Assembly: GCA_002425765.1 (NCBI GenBank)
Contig: DIMW01000011.1
Coordinates: 1 to 64,000, forward strand
Length of the DNA stretch: 64,000 nt
From: Spirochaetaceae bacterium UBA5556
GTDB lineage: Bacteria; Spirochaetota; Spirochaetia; Treponematales; Rectinemataceae
Reading direction: 5' to 3'
In this document: positions 40,060 to 49,419 of the stretch, piece by piece
How the letters are laid out: each line of letters starts with the position of its first letter
Numbering within the stretch: position 1 is the stretch's first letter
Notes under the pieces: generated by a model
Databases searched by the model: none
What the model was told of the DNA's origin: nothing
What the model saw: the letters and a program-made list of their open reading frames with translations, nothing else
Translations under genes and position numbers: made by a program

Positions 40060-41061
40060 TTATCCCACACGCACAAGAATTTTCCCGTAATGACTCTGAG
40101 TCTCGAAAAATCGGTGCGCTTCCGCAATGGAGTCAAGCGTAAAACCTTTTGGATAGATAATCGGGCGGAGAAATCCATCATCGGCAAAGCGCGCGATAGC
40201 CGCCAAGTCCTTGCCGATCACCTCCCTCCCTTCGCGGGTCAGAATCGGCAGCAGACTAAATACCACATACAGGTTCAGGCCCTTTGAATGCATGAGGCTC
40301 AAATCTACGGTCGCGCGCGCCGCGATTGTGACGATATCACCGCCAGGATGTGCCGCTTCGAAAGATTTTGGCAGATTCGCCCCACCCGCCGTATCGAACA
40401 CAACATCGAATCCTCTGCCGCCGGTAATCCTCCCGACATACTCCTTCACCGTTTCCTGATCATAGCGGATGGTCCAGTCCGCGCCCGAAGAGACCGCAAC
40501 CGCGATTTTCTCATCGCTTGAGGCGGTCGCGGCGACCTGCGCGCCCAATGCTTTCGCCATCTGGACAACAATATGGCCGACACCTCCAGCGCCCCCCTGC
40601 ACGAGAACCAGCGTATCTTTGCCAAGCTTGATTTTGCGTTGCAACCCCTGATACGCAGTCAGGGCGACCACGGGAAGGGCCGCGGCCTCCTCCAGGGGAA
40701 GTGACTTCGGAGCAGGGGAAAGCAGTCGGGCATCGCAGACCGCGTATTCCGCAAGGGCGCCGCCTTCCCCGCCCGTCCATCCCACAAAGCCGAATACCTC
40801 GTCGCCCTCATGAAAATGATATACATCCTGACCAACCTCAGCCACTGTCCCCGAGATATCCCCATGCAGGACCGCCGGAAATGGCGGGAGAATCGCGACT
40901 GCGCCGGAGCGCACTTTGCAGTCGATAGGATTGACCGAAGTCGCTTTTATCTTTACCAGGACCTGATTCGCGCCGGGCACCGGTCTCGGCAGCTCCGCCT
41001 GCTCGAACACGTCCGCTCCGCCTGTGCGCCTGATAACCATCGCTTTCATAGTAGATGCCAT
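40060..41061 (-). CDS. zinc-independent MDR-family oxidoreductase (quinone oxidoreductase-like)
   Basis: The 333-residue medium-chain dehydrogenase/reductase has the GroES-like N-terminus ('VLVKIKATSVNPIDCKVRSG', 'HGDISGTVAEVG'). The Rossmann fold shows 'LVLVQGGAGGVGHIVVQMAKALGAQV'. The Cys/His ligands of zinc alcohol dehydrogenases are missing, as in NADPH:quinone reductases. It probably reduces quinones or enones with NADPH. The start at 41061 has GGGGGT upstream; Met5 of this start and two earlier Met are alternatives. It is convergent with the polyprenyl synthase gene and 20 bp from the acylphosphatase gene. Confidence 0.85.
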   Translation of the reverse strand: MASTMKAMVIRRTGGADVFEQAELPRPVPGANQVLVKIKATSVNPIDCKVRSGAVAILPPFPAVLHGDISGTVAEVGQDVYHFHEGDEVFGFVGWTGGEGGALAEYAVCDARLLSPAPKSLPLEEAAALPVVALTAYQGLQRKIKLGKDTLVLVQGGAGGVGHIVVQMAKALGAQVAATASSDEKIAVAVSSGADWTIRYDQETVKEYVGRITGGRGFDVVFDTAGGANLPKSFEAAHPGGDIVTIAARATVDLSLMHSKGLNLYVVFSLLPILTREGREVIGKDLAAIARFADDGFLRPIIYPKGFTLDSIAEAHRFFETQSHYGKILVRVG

Positions 41062-41081
41062 ACAATACCCCCACATACCAT

Positions 41082-41354
41082 TCAAAATGCCACAGAAAAT
41101 CTTTCGTAAAATCCTCTGGCCGGCTCGTCGGTCTTGAGCACTTCATCGACACGCGCGGAAGAAGGCCCAACCTGAAGCCATTCATAGAATTGTTCCAAAG
41201 TCTGATCCTCTCCTTCCGCCCACACCTCGACATCTCCCTCGGAGGTGTTCCGCACCCAGCCTGTGAGCCCATACCGTTCCGCGCGAATCACTGCGGACAT
41301 GCGAAATCCGACACCTTGAACCTCACCTTTCACAACCGCATGGAAGGCTTTCAT
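41082..41354 (-). CDS. acyP: acylphosphatase
   Basis: The 90-residue protein matches acylphosphatase in length and signature. 'VKGEVQGVGFRMSAVIRAERYGLTGWVRNTSEGDVEVWAEG' contains the phosphate-binding loop VQGVGFR with its catalytic Arg, and the catalytic Asn in WVRN. It hydrolyses acyl phosphates such as acetyl phosphate or 1,3-bisphosphoglycerate. The start at 41354 is set by homology and CTGGAG upstream; the frame is open further into AT-rich DNA without family resemblance. It is probably co-transcribed with the oxidoreductase 20 bp downstream. Confidence 0.93.
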   Translation of the reverse strand: MKAFHAVVKGEVQGVGFRMSAVIRAERYGLTGWVRNTSEGDVEVWAEGEDQTLEQFYEWLQVGPSSARVDEVLKTDEPARGFYERFSVAF

Positions 41355-41553
41355 AGGACGCTCCAGAGCCTCCGACAGAAAATGTTTCTCTATATAATAA
41401 TACAATGATAGAAGCGAGAAAACCACATGATTATTCCTGACGGCGGCAGATAAAGGAAATTTTGACAATTTAAGTCATATAATTATCCTTCAATTGTAGA
41501 AAATCTATTGGAATTTATATATATTATTTATTGATATATCGTTGGAGTTTTAA

Positions 41554-43827
41554 ATGCCAGTTCACAAGACTTTTGCGCTCAAGGGCATGACCTGCGCCGC
41601 GTGCGTCGCCGCGAATGAACGGGCCGTCAGCAAGATAAAGGGCATCGCCAAGGTGTCGGTCAATCTCGCCACGGAAAGAATGGAGGTCGATTTCGACCCG
41701 GCGGAAGTTGGCGTTCCGCAGATCGAAGCCGCCGTCAAAAAGGCGGGTTACGAAGCCGAGCTTCTGGAGAAGCCGGCAAGCGCGCCTCTCCCGACCTACG
41801 AAGCCTACGGGTGGAAACGCTTTACCGTCTCCGCCGTATTTGCCGCCATAATTCTGTACATCGCGATGGGCTCGATGGTTGGCCTGCCTCTGCCCGGTTT
41901 CATCGACCACCATCTGCATCCGCTCGCGTTCGCGCTGACACAGCTCGCGCTGCTCATCCCGGTGCTTGTCGCGGGCAAGTCGTTCTATATCCATGGCTTC
42001 AGGTCGCTCTTCAATCTCTCGCCGAACATGGACAGCCTCATCGCCATCGGCACAAGCTCGGCGATTCTGTATAGCCTCTATTCGATTTCGCGCATCCTGA
42101 ATGGCGATCATGGCGCCGCCGACCAGCTCTATTTCGAGAGCGCCGCCGTCATCATCACCCTCATCATGCTCGGCAAAAACCTGGAATCGCGGTCGAAACG
42201 CCGCACTTCCGAGGCTGTCCGCACACTCATGAAATTGCGCCCCACCACCGCGACGATCCTCGATGGCGAAGTCGAGCGCAAAATTCCGATCGACGCCGTC
42301 AAGCCAAATGACCTGCTCCTCGTGCGTCCCGGCGAGCGCATACCGGTCGACGGGAAGGTTCGGAACGGCATCTCCAATGTCGACGAATCCATGCTCACGG
42401 GAGAGAGCATGCCGGTCGAAAAAACAGACGACGCCCAGGTGTACAGCGGCACAATGAACCTCAACGGCTCGCTGGTGATGGTAGCGGAAAAAGTGGGCGA
42501 AGAGACGGCCCTGGCCAAGATAATCCACCTGGTCGAAGAGGCGCAGAGCAGCAAGGCGCCGATCGCTCGTCTCGCGGACCAGGTCTCGGCGATTTTTGTG
42601 CCGACGGTCATGGCCGTCGCCCTGGTCGCCGCCTTCGGATGGATCATCGCCGGGCACAGCGTCACGTTCGCGCTGACGGTCTTCGTGTCGGTGCTCACCA
42701 TAGCCTGCCCATGCGCGCTCGGCCTGGCCACGCCGACGGCCGTCATGGTGGGCACAGGTAAAGCCGCGGAACTCGGTGTGCTCATCAAGTCCGGGGAAGC
42801 GCTCGAGACCGTGCACAAAGTAACCGCTGTCCTGCTCGACAAGACCGGCACCATCACGGTAGGTAGACCTGCGCTCACCGATGTTATCGCCGCACAGGGA
42901 TTTTCTTCCGAGACAGTGCTCGGTCTCGCCGCGTCCGCCGAAATAGCCAGCGGCCACCCGCTCGCCGACGCGATCGTCGCGGGCGCACGTAAAAAAAATC
43001 TTGCCCTTTCCAGGCCCGAACAGGTCGAAACCATCGCGGGCAAGGGAATCGTCGCGGATGCCGGGGCCATCGCGGTGGGAAACGCGACCTTGGCCGAATC
43101 GCTCGGCGTCCCACTGCCGAGACGGGCGCCGGAACTCTTCAAAGAAGCCGCGCGACTCGCGGAAGAGGGCAAAACGCCGATGTTCGTAATCCAGAACGCG
43201 GTGCCTATCGGACTCATCGCCGTGGCGGATCAGCCACGCCCCGAATCGCGCACGGTAGTGGCCGCGCTCAAGAAACTCGGCATCAATGTCGCGATGGTGA
43301 CGGGAGACAGCAGAACGACAGCGGACGCGATCGCCGCGCGCGTGGGCATCACCGAAGTATACGCCGAGGTGCTGCCCTCAGAAAAAGCCTCCATAGTGAA
43401 GCGCATTCAGGCTTCGGGACAGAGAATCGCCATGGTTGGCGACGGCATCAACGACGCGCCCGCCCTCGCCCAGGCGGACGTGGGAATCGCGGTGGCCGCC
43501 GGCACCGACATCGCGATGGAGAGCGCCGATATTGTGCTCATGCACAACAACATAAATGATGTCGCAACCGCGATACACCTCTCGCGCCAGGTGATCAAAA
43601 ATATACGGCAGAATCTTTTCTGGGCTTTCGGATACAATGTGCTCGGCATACCGATCGCTGCGGGAATCCTTTACATCTTCGGCGGCCCCCTGCTTTCGCC
43701 CATGTTCGCCGCCGCCGCGATGTCGTTGAGCTCGGTCTCCGTCGTGACCAATGCCCTGAGACTCAAGGGGTATCGCAAGCCCGATAGCGCGTCCTGGCAG
43801 GCAAGGTCGTCGCGCAGAACCGCGTAG
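41554..43827 (+). CDS. copA: copper-exporting P1B-type ATPase
   Basis: The 757-residue membrane ATPase pumps Cu+ out of the cytoplasm. One N-terminal heavy-metal domain has 'GMTCAAC' (11-17). The membrane metal site is 'IACPCALGLATPTA', phosphorylation is at Asp in 'DKTGTITVG', and the hinge is 'GDGINDAPALAQADVGIAV'. 'GHPLAD' is the SEHPL/HP-equivalent nucleotide motif. The C-terminal helices contain 'NLFWAFGYNVLGIPIAAG' and 'AAAMSLSSVSVVTNALRL', giving the Cu-type Asn/Tyr and Met-Ser residues. It is followed 64 bp later by a copper-chaperone gene. No CopY or CsoR gene is present. Confidence 0.95.
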   Translation: MPVHKTFALKGMTCAACVAANERAVSKIKGIAKVSVNLATERMEVDFDPAEVGVPQIEAAVKKAGYEAELLEKPASAPLPTYEAYGWKRFTVSAVFAAIILYIAMGSMVGLPLPGFIDHHLHPLAFALTQLALLIPVLVAGKSFYIHGFRSLFNLSPNMDSLIAIGTSSAILYSLYSISRILNGDHGAADQLYFESAAVIITLIMLGKNLESRSKRRTSEAVRTLMKLRPTTATILDGEVERKIPIDAVKPNDLLLVRPGERIPVDGKVRNGISNVDESMLTGESMPVEKTDDAQVYSGTMNLNGSLVMVAEKVGEETALAKIIHLVEEAQSSKAPIARLADQVSAIFVPTVMAVALVAAFGWIIAGHSVTFALTVFVSVLTIACPCALGLATPTAVMVGTGKAAELGVLIKSGEALETVHKVTAVLLDKTGTITVGRPALTDVIAAQGFSSETVLGLAASAEIASGHPLADAIVAGARKKNLALSRPEQVETIAGKGIVADAGAIAVGNATLAESLGVPLPRRAPELFKEAARLAEEGKTPMFVIQNAVPIGLIAVADQPRPESRTVVAALKKLGINVAMVTGDSRTTADAIAARVGITEVYAEVLPSEKASIVKRIQASGQRIAMVGDGINDAPALAQADVGIAVAAGTDIAMESADIVLMHNNINDVATAIHLSRQVIKNIRQNLFWAFGYNVLGIPIAAGILYIFGGPLLSPMFAAAAMSLSSVSVVTNALRLKGYRKPDSASWQARSSRRTA

Positions 43828-43891
43828 CGGGCGGTAAATTTTGCTTCCCGCGGCAAAAAGCATTACTATCTGCGTAGAGAAGGAGAAGAAA

Positions 43892-44101
43892 ATGAAAAAA
43901 CTCTTAAAGATTGAGGGAATGAGCTGTGGCCACTGCGTAATGCATGTCCAGTCGGCGCTTGAAGATATTCCGGGGGTAAAGTCCGCCAAGGTCGATCTTC
44001 TGGAGCGCCAGGCGCTCGTCGAGGGCGACACTCTGGACGACCAGGCCCTCCGCGCCGCGGTTGCCGACGCGGGCTACCGGGTAGCGCAGATCATTCCATA
44101 A
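43892..44101 (+). CDS. copZ: copper chaperone, heavy-metal-associated domain protein
   Basis: The 69-residue protein is a single HMA ferredoxin-like domain with 'GMSCGHCVMHVQSAL' (Cys12 and Cys15) and the usual ending 'AAVADAGYRVAQI'. CopZ proteins carry Cu+ to CopA or to regulators. The start at 43892 follows AAGGAGAAGAA; an in-frame ATG at 43841 has no such site. It forms an operon with copA and is closed by a strong terminator. Confidence 0.93.
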   Translation: MKKLLKIEGMSCGHCVMHVQSALEDIPGVKSAKVDLLERQALVEGDTLDDQALRAAVADAGYRVAQIIP

Positions 44102-44132
44102 AAAAAGCTGCCGAATGTTCGGCAGCTTTTTT
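44101..44132. terminator. bidirectional rho-independent terminator after copZ
   Basis: GCTGCCG (44107-44113) pairs with CGGCAGC (44120-44126) around AATGTT, with six A before and six T after. It can stop copAZ on the plus strand and dnaJ on the minus strand. Confidence 0.93.
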
Positions 44133-44165
44133 GTCATCTTATATACTTTTATGTGTGCGTCTCCA

Positions 44166-45293
44166 TCAGTGCGGCACATCCTTGAGCCGAAGGAGCTCGG
44201 GCTGAGATGTTTCGCCCTCCGTGGACTTCAGTTCTTCGAGGAGTTCTTTCCCGCGCCTTGAAAGCCGCGCGGGTACTTTCACGAAAACCTTAATGTAAAG
44301 ATCGCCACGCCGGTTGCCGGATACCGGCACTCCCTCGTCACGGATCCGCAGGAGTTTGCCGTTCTGTGTGCCGGCCGGTATCTGTACCGACAGCGTGCGT
44401 CCTTCCAGCGTACCGATGACGATCTCGCCGCCGAGCGCGGCGGTCACGAAATCGACATAGACCGCGCAGTAGAGATCGTCTTCCTGTCGCTCAAAAATCT
44501 CGTGTGGACGAACATGAATAAAAACATGCAGATCGCCGGCGGGTCCGCCGTTGGCGCCCGCGTTACCCTGACCAGGCACGGTGACGCGCTTGCCATCTTC
44601 GACGCCCGAGGGAATGGTCACCCGGATTTTCTGTTTCTTCTTGGACAGGCCTGAGCCACCGCAATCCGGGCAGGGATTCTCGATCACGGTGCCTTCGCCG
44701 TGACAGACTGGACAGGGCTGGGAAATCGCGAAAAAACCCGAGCTGCGGCGGACCTGCCCCGTGCCTTTGCACATCGAGCACACCTTGCGGCCCTGATTGT
44801 CGCGCGATCCCGACCCACCACAGGTTTTGCAGACATCGTCCCTGCTGTATGAAATTTCAATAGTGGTTCCGAAGACCGCCTTTTCAAATGGCAATTCTAT
44901 GTCATAGCGTAAATTGGCTCCATGATTGACATGAGCTCCGCTGCGCTGCTGCGCGCCTTCGCCAAAAAACGAGCCGAAAATCGAGGAGAAATCCCCAAAT
45001 CCGCTGAACAGGTCCTCGAAATCGTGAAATACATTGGAATAATCCTGCTGGGTAGCGCCACCCATCCCTTCGACACCCGCGAAGCCAAATTGGTCATAGG
45101 CCTGGCGTTTCTGGTCGTCGCCGAGCACTTCATAAGCTTCGGTCGCTTCCTTGAACTTTTCCTCGGCTGTCTTATCGCCAGGGTTTTTATCAGGATGATA
45201 CTGAATCGCAAGTCTGCGGTATGCTTTTTTTATATCGTCTTTCGTGGCGGTTTTAGGTACACCGAGCACTTCGTAATAATCGCGTTTAGCCAC
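44166..45293 (-). CDS. dnaJ: chaperone DnaJ
   Basis: The 375-residue co-chaperone stimulates DnaK ATPase. It has the J domain with HPD ('AIQYHPDKNPGDK'), a Gly/Phe region ('GFGDFSSIFGSFFGEG') and the zinc domain with four CxxCxGxG repeats (CKTCGGSG, CSMCKGTG, CPVCHGEG, CPDCGGSG). The C-terminal substrate domains follow. The start is a GTG at 45293 with GAGGGTGG upstream; the conserved 'AKRDYYEVLGV' begins immediately. It is the last gene of grpE-dnaK-dnaJ. A weak imperfect hairpin lies in the 72-bp gap after dnaK. Confidence 0.96.
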   Translation of the reverse strand: MAKRDYYEVLGVPKTATKDDIKKAYRRLAIQYHPDKNPGDKTAEEKFKEATEAYEVLGDDQKRQAYDQFGFAGVEGMGGATQQDYSNVFHDFEDLFSGFGDFSSIFGSFFGEGAQQRSGAHVNHGANLRYDIELPFEKAVFGTTIEISYSRDDVCKTCGGSGSRDNQGRKVCSMCKGTGQVRRSSGFFAISQPCPVCHGEGTVIENPCPDCGGSGLSKKKQKIRVTIPSGVEDGKRVTVPGQGNAGANGGPAGDLHVFIHVRPHEIFERQEDDLYCAVYVDFVTAALGGEIVIGTLEGRTLSVQIPAGTQNGKLLRIRDEGVPVSGNRRGDLYIKVFVKVPARLSRRGKELLEELKSTEGETSQPELLRLKDVPH

Positions 45294-45365
45294 TTCCGAC
45301 CACCCTCTCAATGGGCAAAAAGGCGGCCGAACACAGGCTCAGCCGTCTTACTGCGCAGTCAATAT

Positions 45366-47300
45366 TTATTTATCGTCGTCGACTACTTTGTAATTGACGT
45401 CATCGGCGCTCTGGCTCTGATCTTTCGCCTCGCCCGAAGAAGTTTCGCTCCCTGCGGCTCCATTCGCGCCGCCGGCCGCTTCGCCGCCCTTCTGGGCCGA
45501 CGCCTGGCGGTACAGTTCCTCGGAGAGCTTATAGGAGGCCTGCTTAAGTGCCTCGGTCTTCTGTTTGATGATCTCGGTATCCTTGCCTTCCATGGCCGAC
45601 TTGAGATCCTTGATCGCGCTCTCGACCGCGGCCTTCTCGCCGGCACCAATCTTGCCGCCGACTTCCTTGAGTGATTTCTCCGTGGTATAGATGAGAGAAT
45701 CGGCCTCATTGCGCGCGTCGATGCGCTCGCGTTCGCGCTTGTCCTCTTCGGCGTGGGCCTCGGCTTCCTTGACCATGCGGTCGATTTCGGCATCATTGAG
45801 CCCGCTCGACGCCTCGATTCTGATCTTCTGCTCCTTGCCGGTGCCCAGGTCTTTCGCCGACACGTGGACAATGCCGTTCGCGTCGATATCGAAGGTCACT
45901 TCGATCTGCGGTATGCCCCGCGGCGCGGGAGGAATACCTACAAGGTCAAACCTGCCGAGCGTGCGGTTCTGGGTCGCCATCTCGCGCTCGCCCTGGAGGA
46001 CATGGATGGATACCGCCGTCTGGCCGTCCGCCGCCGTCGAGAAAATCTGGCTCTTGCGGCAGGGAATCGTCGTGTTGCGCGGGATGAGGCGCGTGAAGAC
46101 GCCGCCCAGCGTCTCGATACCGAGCGAAAGCGGCGTCACGTCGAGAAGGAGTACGTCCTTGACTTCGCCGCCGAGGATGCCGCCCTGGATGGCCGCGCCG
46201 ATGGCGACCGCCTCGTCCGGGTTGACGCCTTTGGAAGGCTCTTTGCCGAAGATATCGCGCACCATCTGCTGGACGCGCGGCGTACGGGTCATGCCGCCGA
46301 CGAGGATGACCTCGTCGATCTGCGCCGCGGTGAGGCCGGCGTCGGCGAGGGCCTTCATGCACGGTTCGCGGCTGCGCTCGATGAGGTCCATGCACATCTG
46401 CTCGAAGCGCGCCCTGGTGAGCGTCCGCTGGAGGTGCTTGGGACCGCTCGCGTCGGCGGTGATGAACGGCAGATTGATCTCGGTCTGCTGCATGTTGGAG
46501 AGCTCGATCTTCGCCTTCTCCGACGCTTCGCGGAGACGTTGAAGCGCCATGCGGTCCTGCGAAAGATCGATGCCGGTGTCATTCTTGAATTCCTCAACGA
46601 GCCAATTCATGACGCGGCGGTCAAAATCGTCACCACCGAGGTGCGTATCGCCATTGGTCGACTTGACCTCGAAGACGCCTTCACCCAGCTCAAGGATGGA
46701 AATATCGAAGGTGCCGCCGCCGAGGTCGTACACCGCGATGGTCTTCTCTTTCTTCTGATCCTTGTTGAAGCCATACGCGAGACTCGCCGCGGTCGGCTCG
46801 TTGATGATGCGCTTGACTTCGAGCCCCGCGATACGTCCGGCGTCCTTGGTCGCCTGGCGCTGGGAATCGTTGAAGTATGCCGGAACGGTGATGACCGCCT
46901 CGGTGACGGCCTCGCCAAGATAATCCTCGGCTGTCTTCTTCATTTTCTGCAGAATAAAGGCACTGATCTCCTGGGGACTGTAGAGCTTGCCGCTCGCCTC
47001 GACACGGACGTCGTTGCCATTGTCGCTGACCTTGTACGGAACCAACTTGATCTCGTTGAGAATTTCACTATAGCGGCGCCCCATGAACCTCTTGATCGAG
47101 AAAATGGTATTCTCTGCGTTCGTGATCATCTGATTCTTGGCGGGCTGGCCGACGACACGCTCCCCTTTCGCGGTAAAACCAACGATGGACGGCGTTGTCC
47201 GCTGACCCTCGGAGTTGGCAATAACAATAGGTTCCCCTCCCTCCATCACCGCGACGCAGGAATTGGTTGTTCCCAAATCAATGCCGATAATCCTTCCCAT
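45366..47300 (-). CDS. dnaK: chaperone DnaK (Hsp70)
   Basis: The 644-residue Hsp70 begins 'MGRIIGIDLGTTNSCVAVMEGGEPIVI'. It shows the ATPase signatures 'IAVYDLGGGTFDISILELG' and 'VILVGGMTRTPRVQQMV', and the substrate domain opening 'LLLDVTPLSLGIETLGGVFTRLIPRNTTIP'. A Gly/Ala-rich end finishes 'YKVVDDDK', close to the usual EEVD-like acidic end of bacterial DnaK. Length is standard. It lies 71 bp after grpE in the same transcript. No CIRCE repeat is visible at the operon start. Confidence 0.97.
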   Translation of the reverse strand: MGRIIGIDLGTTNSCVAVMEGGEPIVIANSEGQRTTPSIVGFTAKGERVVGQPAKNQMITNAENTIFSIKRFMGRRYSEILNEIKLVPYKVSDNGNDVRVEASGKLYSPQEISAFILQKMKKTAEDYLGEAVTEAVITVPAYFNDSQRQATKDAGRIAGLEVKRIINEPTAASLAYGFNKDQKKEKTIAVYDLGGGTFDISILELGEGVFEVKSTNGDTHLGGDDFDRRVMNWLVEEFKNDTGIDLSQDRMALQRLREASEKAKIELSNMQQTEINLPFITADASGPKHLQRTLTRARFEQMCMDLIERSREPCMKALADAGLTAAQIDEVILVGGMTRTPRVQQMVRDIFGKEPSKGVNPDEAVAIGAAIQGGILGGEVKDVLLLDVTPLSLGIETLGGVFTRLIPRNTTIPCRKSQIFSTAADGQTAVSIHVLQGEREMATQNRTLGRFDLVGIPPAPRGIPQIEVTFDIDANGIVHVSAKDLGTGKEQKIRIEASSGLNDAEIDRMVKEAEAHAEEDKRERERIDARNEADSLIYTTEKSLKEVGGKIGAGEKAAVESAIKDLKSAMEGKDTEIIKQKTEALKQASYKLSEELYRQASAQKGGEAAGGANGAAGSETSSGEAKDQSQSADDVNYKVVDDDK

Positions 47301-47371
47301 ATTCTTTTCTCCTTATCTCTTACCTATTTAAATTACTAAAATTATCTGCCTCAAAGCAAATCGTGCGATCT

Positions 47372-48106
47372 TTATGAAGCATCCGTCCCGGAGCCGCCTT
47401 CATCGGCAGAAGTGTCCTGGCCCTCCGCCGACGGCTCGGTGTTCTGGGCTGCCGCGCCGTTCGGATTTGCGGGCATGGTCACTTTTACTTTTGCGGTCCG
47501 GACGACACGATCGTGGAGCCTGTATCCCGGCATGAATTCCTGGGTCACCGTCGGCTCCGGTACATCGCCCTGATCCGAAAACATCGCTTCGTGCATATGT
47601 GGATCGAAAATCTCTCCCTTAGACCCAAACTTTGAAAGGCCATATTTGTTCGAAAGCGTGTCATAGAGTCTCTTCTGAATGAGACGGATGCCCTCGATGA
47701 CTTTTGCCGTATCATTCTGATTCTGGACGGCGGCTTCGAGCGACCGATCGAAATCATCGAGCACAGGAATGAGATCAGTCAGCAGCGATGAGACCGCGTA
47801 TTGCTGGAACTCCTCTTTCTCCTTGACAACCCGCTTCCTGAAATTGACCTGTTCGGCGAGCGTTCGCAAATATTTATCGTTCAATTCCGCGTACTGGCCC
47901 CTGAGGAGTTCAATCTCCGCTTTGGCCGCCGCGAGCAGGACCTCCGGAGTGTTTACCGCACCGGCAGGGCTTTCCCGCTGCCCTTCTGGCCCCGGCTGTA
48001 CCTCACCCTCGGGCACTAAAGACTGGCTCTCCTGGTTTTGAGTCTGTTCGTTGTCCGGCTTCATCTCTCCAGATGACAGACCGTGTTCATGTTTATGCTT
48101 GGACAT
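47372..48106 (-). CDS. grpE: nucleotide exchange factor GrpE
   Basis: The 244-residue protein has a long polar, probably disordered N-terminus (about 1-58, rich in Glu, Gln and Pro). A coiled coil follows ('AEIELLRGQYAELNDKYLRTLAEQVNFRKRVVKEKEEFQQYA'), and then the beta-wing domain with the GrpE signature 'FDPHMHEAMF...VTQEFMPGYRLHDRVVRTAKVKV'. A further polar tail of about 35 residues ends it. GrpE drives ADP release from DnaK. Both tails are longer than usual (about 190-200 residues). It is first in grpE-dnaK-dnaJ. Confidence 0.95.
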   Translation of the reverse strand: MSKHKHEHGLSSGEMKPDNEQTQNQESQSLVPEGEVQPGPEGQRESPAGAVNTPEVLLAAAKAEIELLRGQYAELNDKYLRTLAEQVNFRKRVVKEKEEFQQYAVSSLLTDLIPVLDDFDRSLEAAVQNQNDTAKVIEGIRLIQKRLYDTLSNKYGLSKFGSKGEIFDPHMHEAMFSDQGDVPEPTVTQEFMPGYRLHDRVVRTAKVKVTMPANPNGAAAQNTEPSAEGQDTSADEGGSGTDAS

Positions 48107-48150
48107 TCCTTACCTATAATGAAAAACTGAATCTGTGATTTTGCATGTTG

Positions 48151-48180
48151 AAAATACTAACGAAAAATAACGATCGTCAA
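48151..48180 (-). promoter_or_regulatory. candidate promoter of grpE-dnaK-dnaJ
   Basis: On the minus strand TTGACG (48180-48175), an 18-bp spacer and TATTTT (48156-48151) lie about 45 bp before the grpE ATG. The -10 match is weak. The 168-bp region lacks the CIRCE inverted repeat, so HrcA control is not supported here. Confidence 0.35.
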
Positions 48181-48274
48181 TACAATTGCTTCAATCAGCC
48201 ACAATATTTTTCAGGGAATGTCAGAATTTGGCAAACCTGTACGATCAGCTCCCACCGGATGAGAAACCAATATT

Positions 48275-49399
48275 TTATTGTATCATTTCGTCGCTAACTC
48301 CGCTCCCGGGCATGGCGATCGCATCTCCCTCGGGCAGGAGCCTGCACGCATCTATCGCAAACGATACCCGGATGGAATCGCCTTTCTTAGGCAGCACAAG
48401 CTGTGAGCTGTTGAAGCGATCCATAAACATGTATGTCTCACCGAATTTCATGACAAAGCGCACTGTAGAACCAAGGAATTTCACTCTTTCGGCAGTACCG
48501 GTGATATTGTTGACATCAGACGCTGATCCCGCATCGTCCTGCCGCGCCACGGAAAGGGCTTCCGGCCTGACGGTGAGTCTGATCTTCTTCCCTTCAAATC
48601 CCCTCAGGTCACTCACGGTCCTCACGGTGGTACCATTCAAATCCACCTTCCCGAGAGCGGCATCAACGACATACCCCTCCAGGAGATTGAGCGTTCCAAT
48701 AAATGAGGCAACATAGCTTGTCGCAGGAGTGTTGTAGATATCAAACGGTGTCCCCACCTGTTCGATTCCGCCATTGCGCATGACCGCGATCTGGTCAGAA
48801 ATGGACATCGCCTCTTCCTGATCATGTGTCACATAGATGGTCGTAATACCAAGTTCCTGCTGAATGTTTCGTATATCGTCCCGCAGCTGTACTCGGATCT
48901 TGGCGTCGAGCGCCGAAAGAGGCTCATCGAGCAGCAGCGCTTTCGGACGCACCGCGATGGCCCTGGCCAGAGCGACTCTCTGCTGCTGTCCTCCCGATAA
49001 CTGATGGGGATACCGATCCCCATAATTCTCCATGTGGATGAGGGCGAGCATTTCATCCACCCGTGCATGCATCTCTTGCGCGGGAACTTTTGCGATTTTC
49101 AGGCCGAACGCAATGTTTTTTCTAACAGTCATGTTGGGAAACAAAGCATAATTCTGAAACACCATACCAAGATTCCGTCTGGCTGGCGGCACTCTCGATA
49201 CATCTTTCCCTTCGATCAGAATTCGTCCGGAGGTGGGCGTTTCAAATCCCGCTATCATTCTCAGCGTAGTGGTTTTGCCGCATCCCGACCCGCCAAGAAA
49301 GGAAAGAAATTTTCCTTCTTCCACAGAAAGCGAAAGATTTTTAACGACGGTATTATTCGCGAAGCTTTTCGTAATCTCATGAAGCTCGATGAATCCCAT
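48275..49399 (-). CDS. ABC importer ATP-binding protein (Fe3+/polyamine/phosphonate type)
   Basis: The 374-residue ATPase has Walker A 'GGSGCGKTT' (around 35-43), the signature 'LSGGQQQRVALARAIAVRPKALLLDEPLSALDAKIR' with Walker B, and the H-loop 'IYVTHDQEEAMSI'. A C-terminal TOBE region (about 280-365) follows. This matches the PotA/FbpC/PhnT group that serves polyamines, ferric iron or 2-aminoethylphosphonate. It is the last gene of a four-gene operon with two permeases and a binding protein. The substrate is not determinable from the ATPase. Confidence 0.9.
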   Translation of the reverse strand: MGFIELHEITKSFANNTVVKNLSLSVEEGKFLSFLGGSGCGKTTTLRMIAGFETPTSGRILIEGKDVSRVPPARRNLGMVFQNYALFPNMTVRKNIAFGLKIAKVPAQEMHARVDEMLALIHMENYGDRYPHQLSGGQQQRVALARAIAVRPKALLLDEPLSALDAKIRVQLRDDIRNIQQELGITTIYVTHDQEEAMSISDQIAVMRNGGIEQVGTPFDIYNTPATSYVASFIGTLNLLEGYVVDAALGKVDLNGTTVRTVSDLRGFEGKKIRLTVRPEALSVARQDDAGSASDVNNITGTAERVKFLGSTVRFVMKFGETYMFMDRFNSSQLVLPKKGDSIRVSFAIDACRLLPEGDAIAMPGSGVSDEMIQ

Positions 49400-49419
49400 G
49401 GCAAAAACTCCTGTTCAAA

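Noticed and set aside
45294..45365. Hairpin between dnaK and dnaJ
   Set aside because: On the transcribed strand the stem contains mismatches, and it is followed by only five T; too weak to call a terminator within a standard operon.
45753..47339. 528-codon open frame opposite dnaK
   Set aside because: dnaK is certain; long antisense frames opposite dnaK are a well-known artefact.
48107..48274. Expected CIRCE/HrcA site ahead of grpE-dnaK-dnaJ
   Set aside because: Searched by eye for TTAGCACTC and its inverted partner; neither is present.
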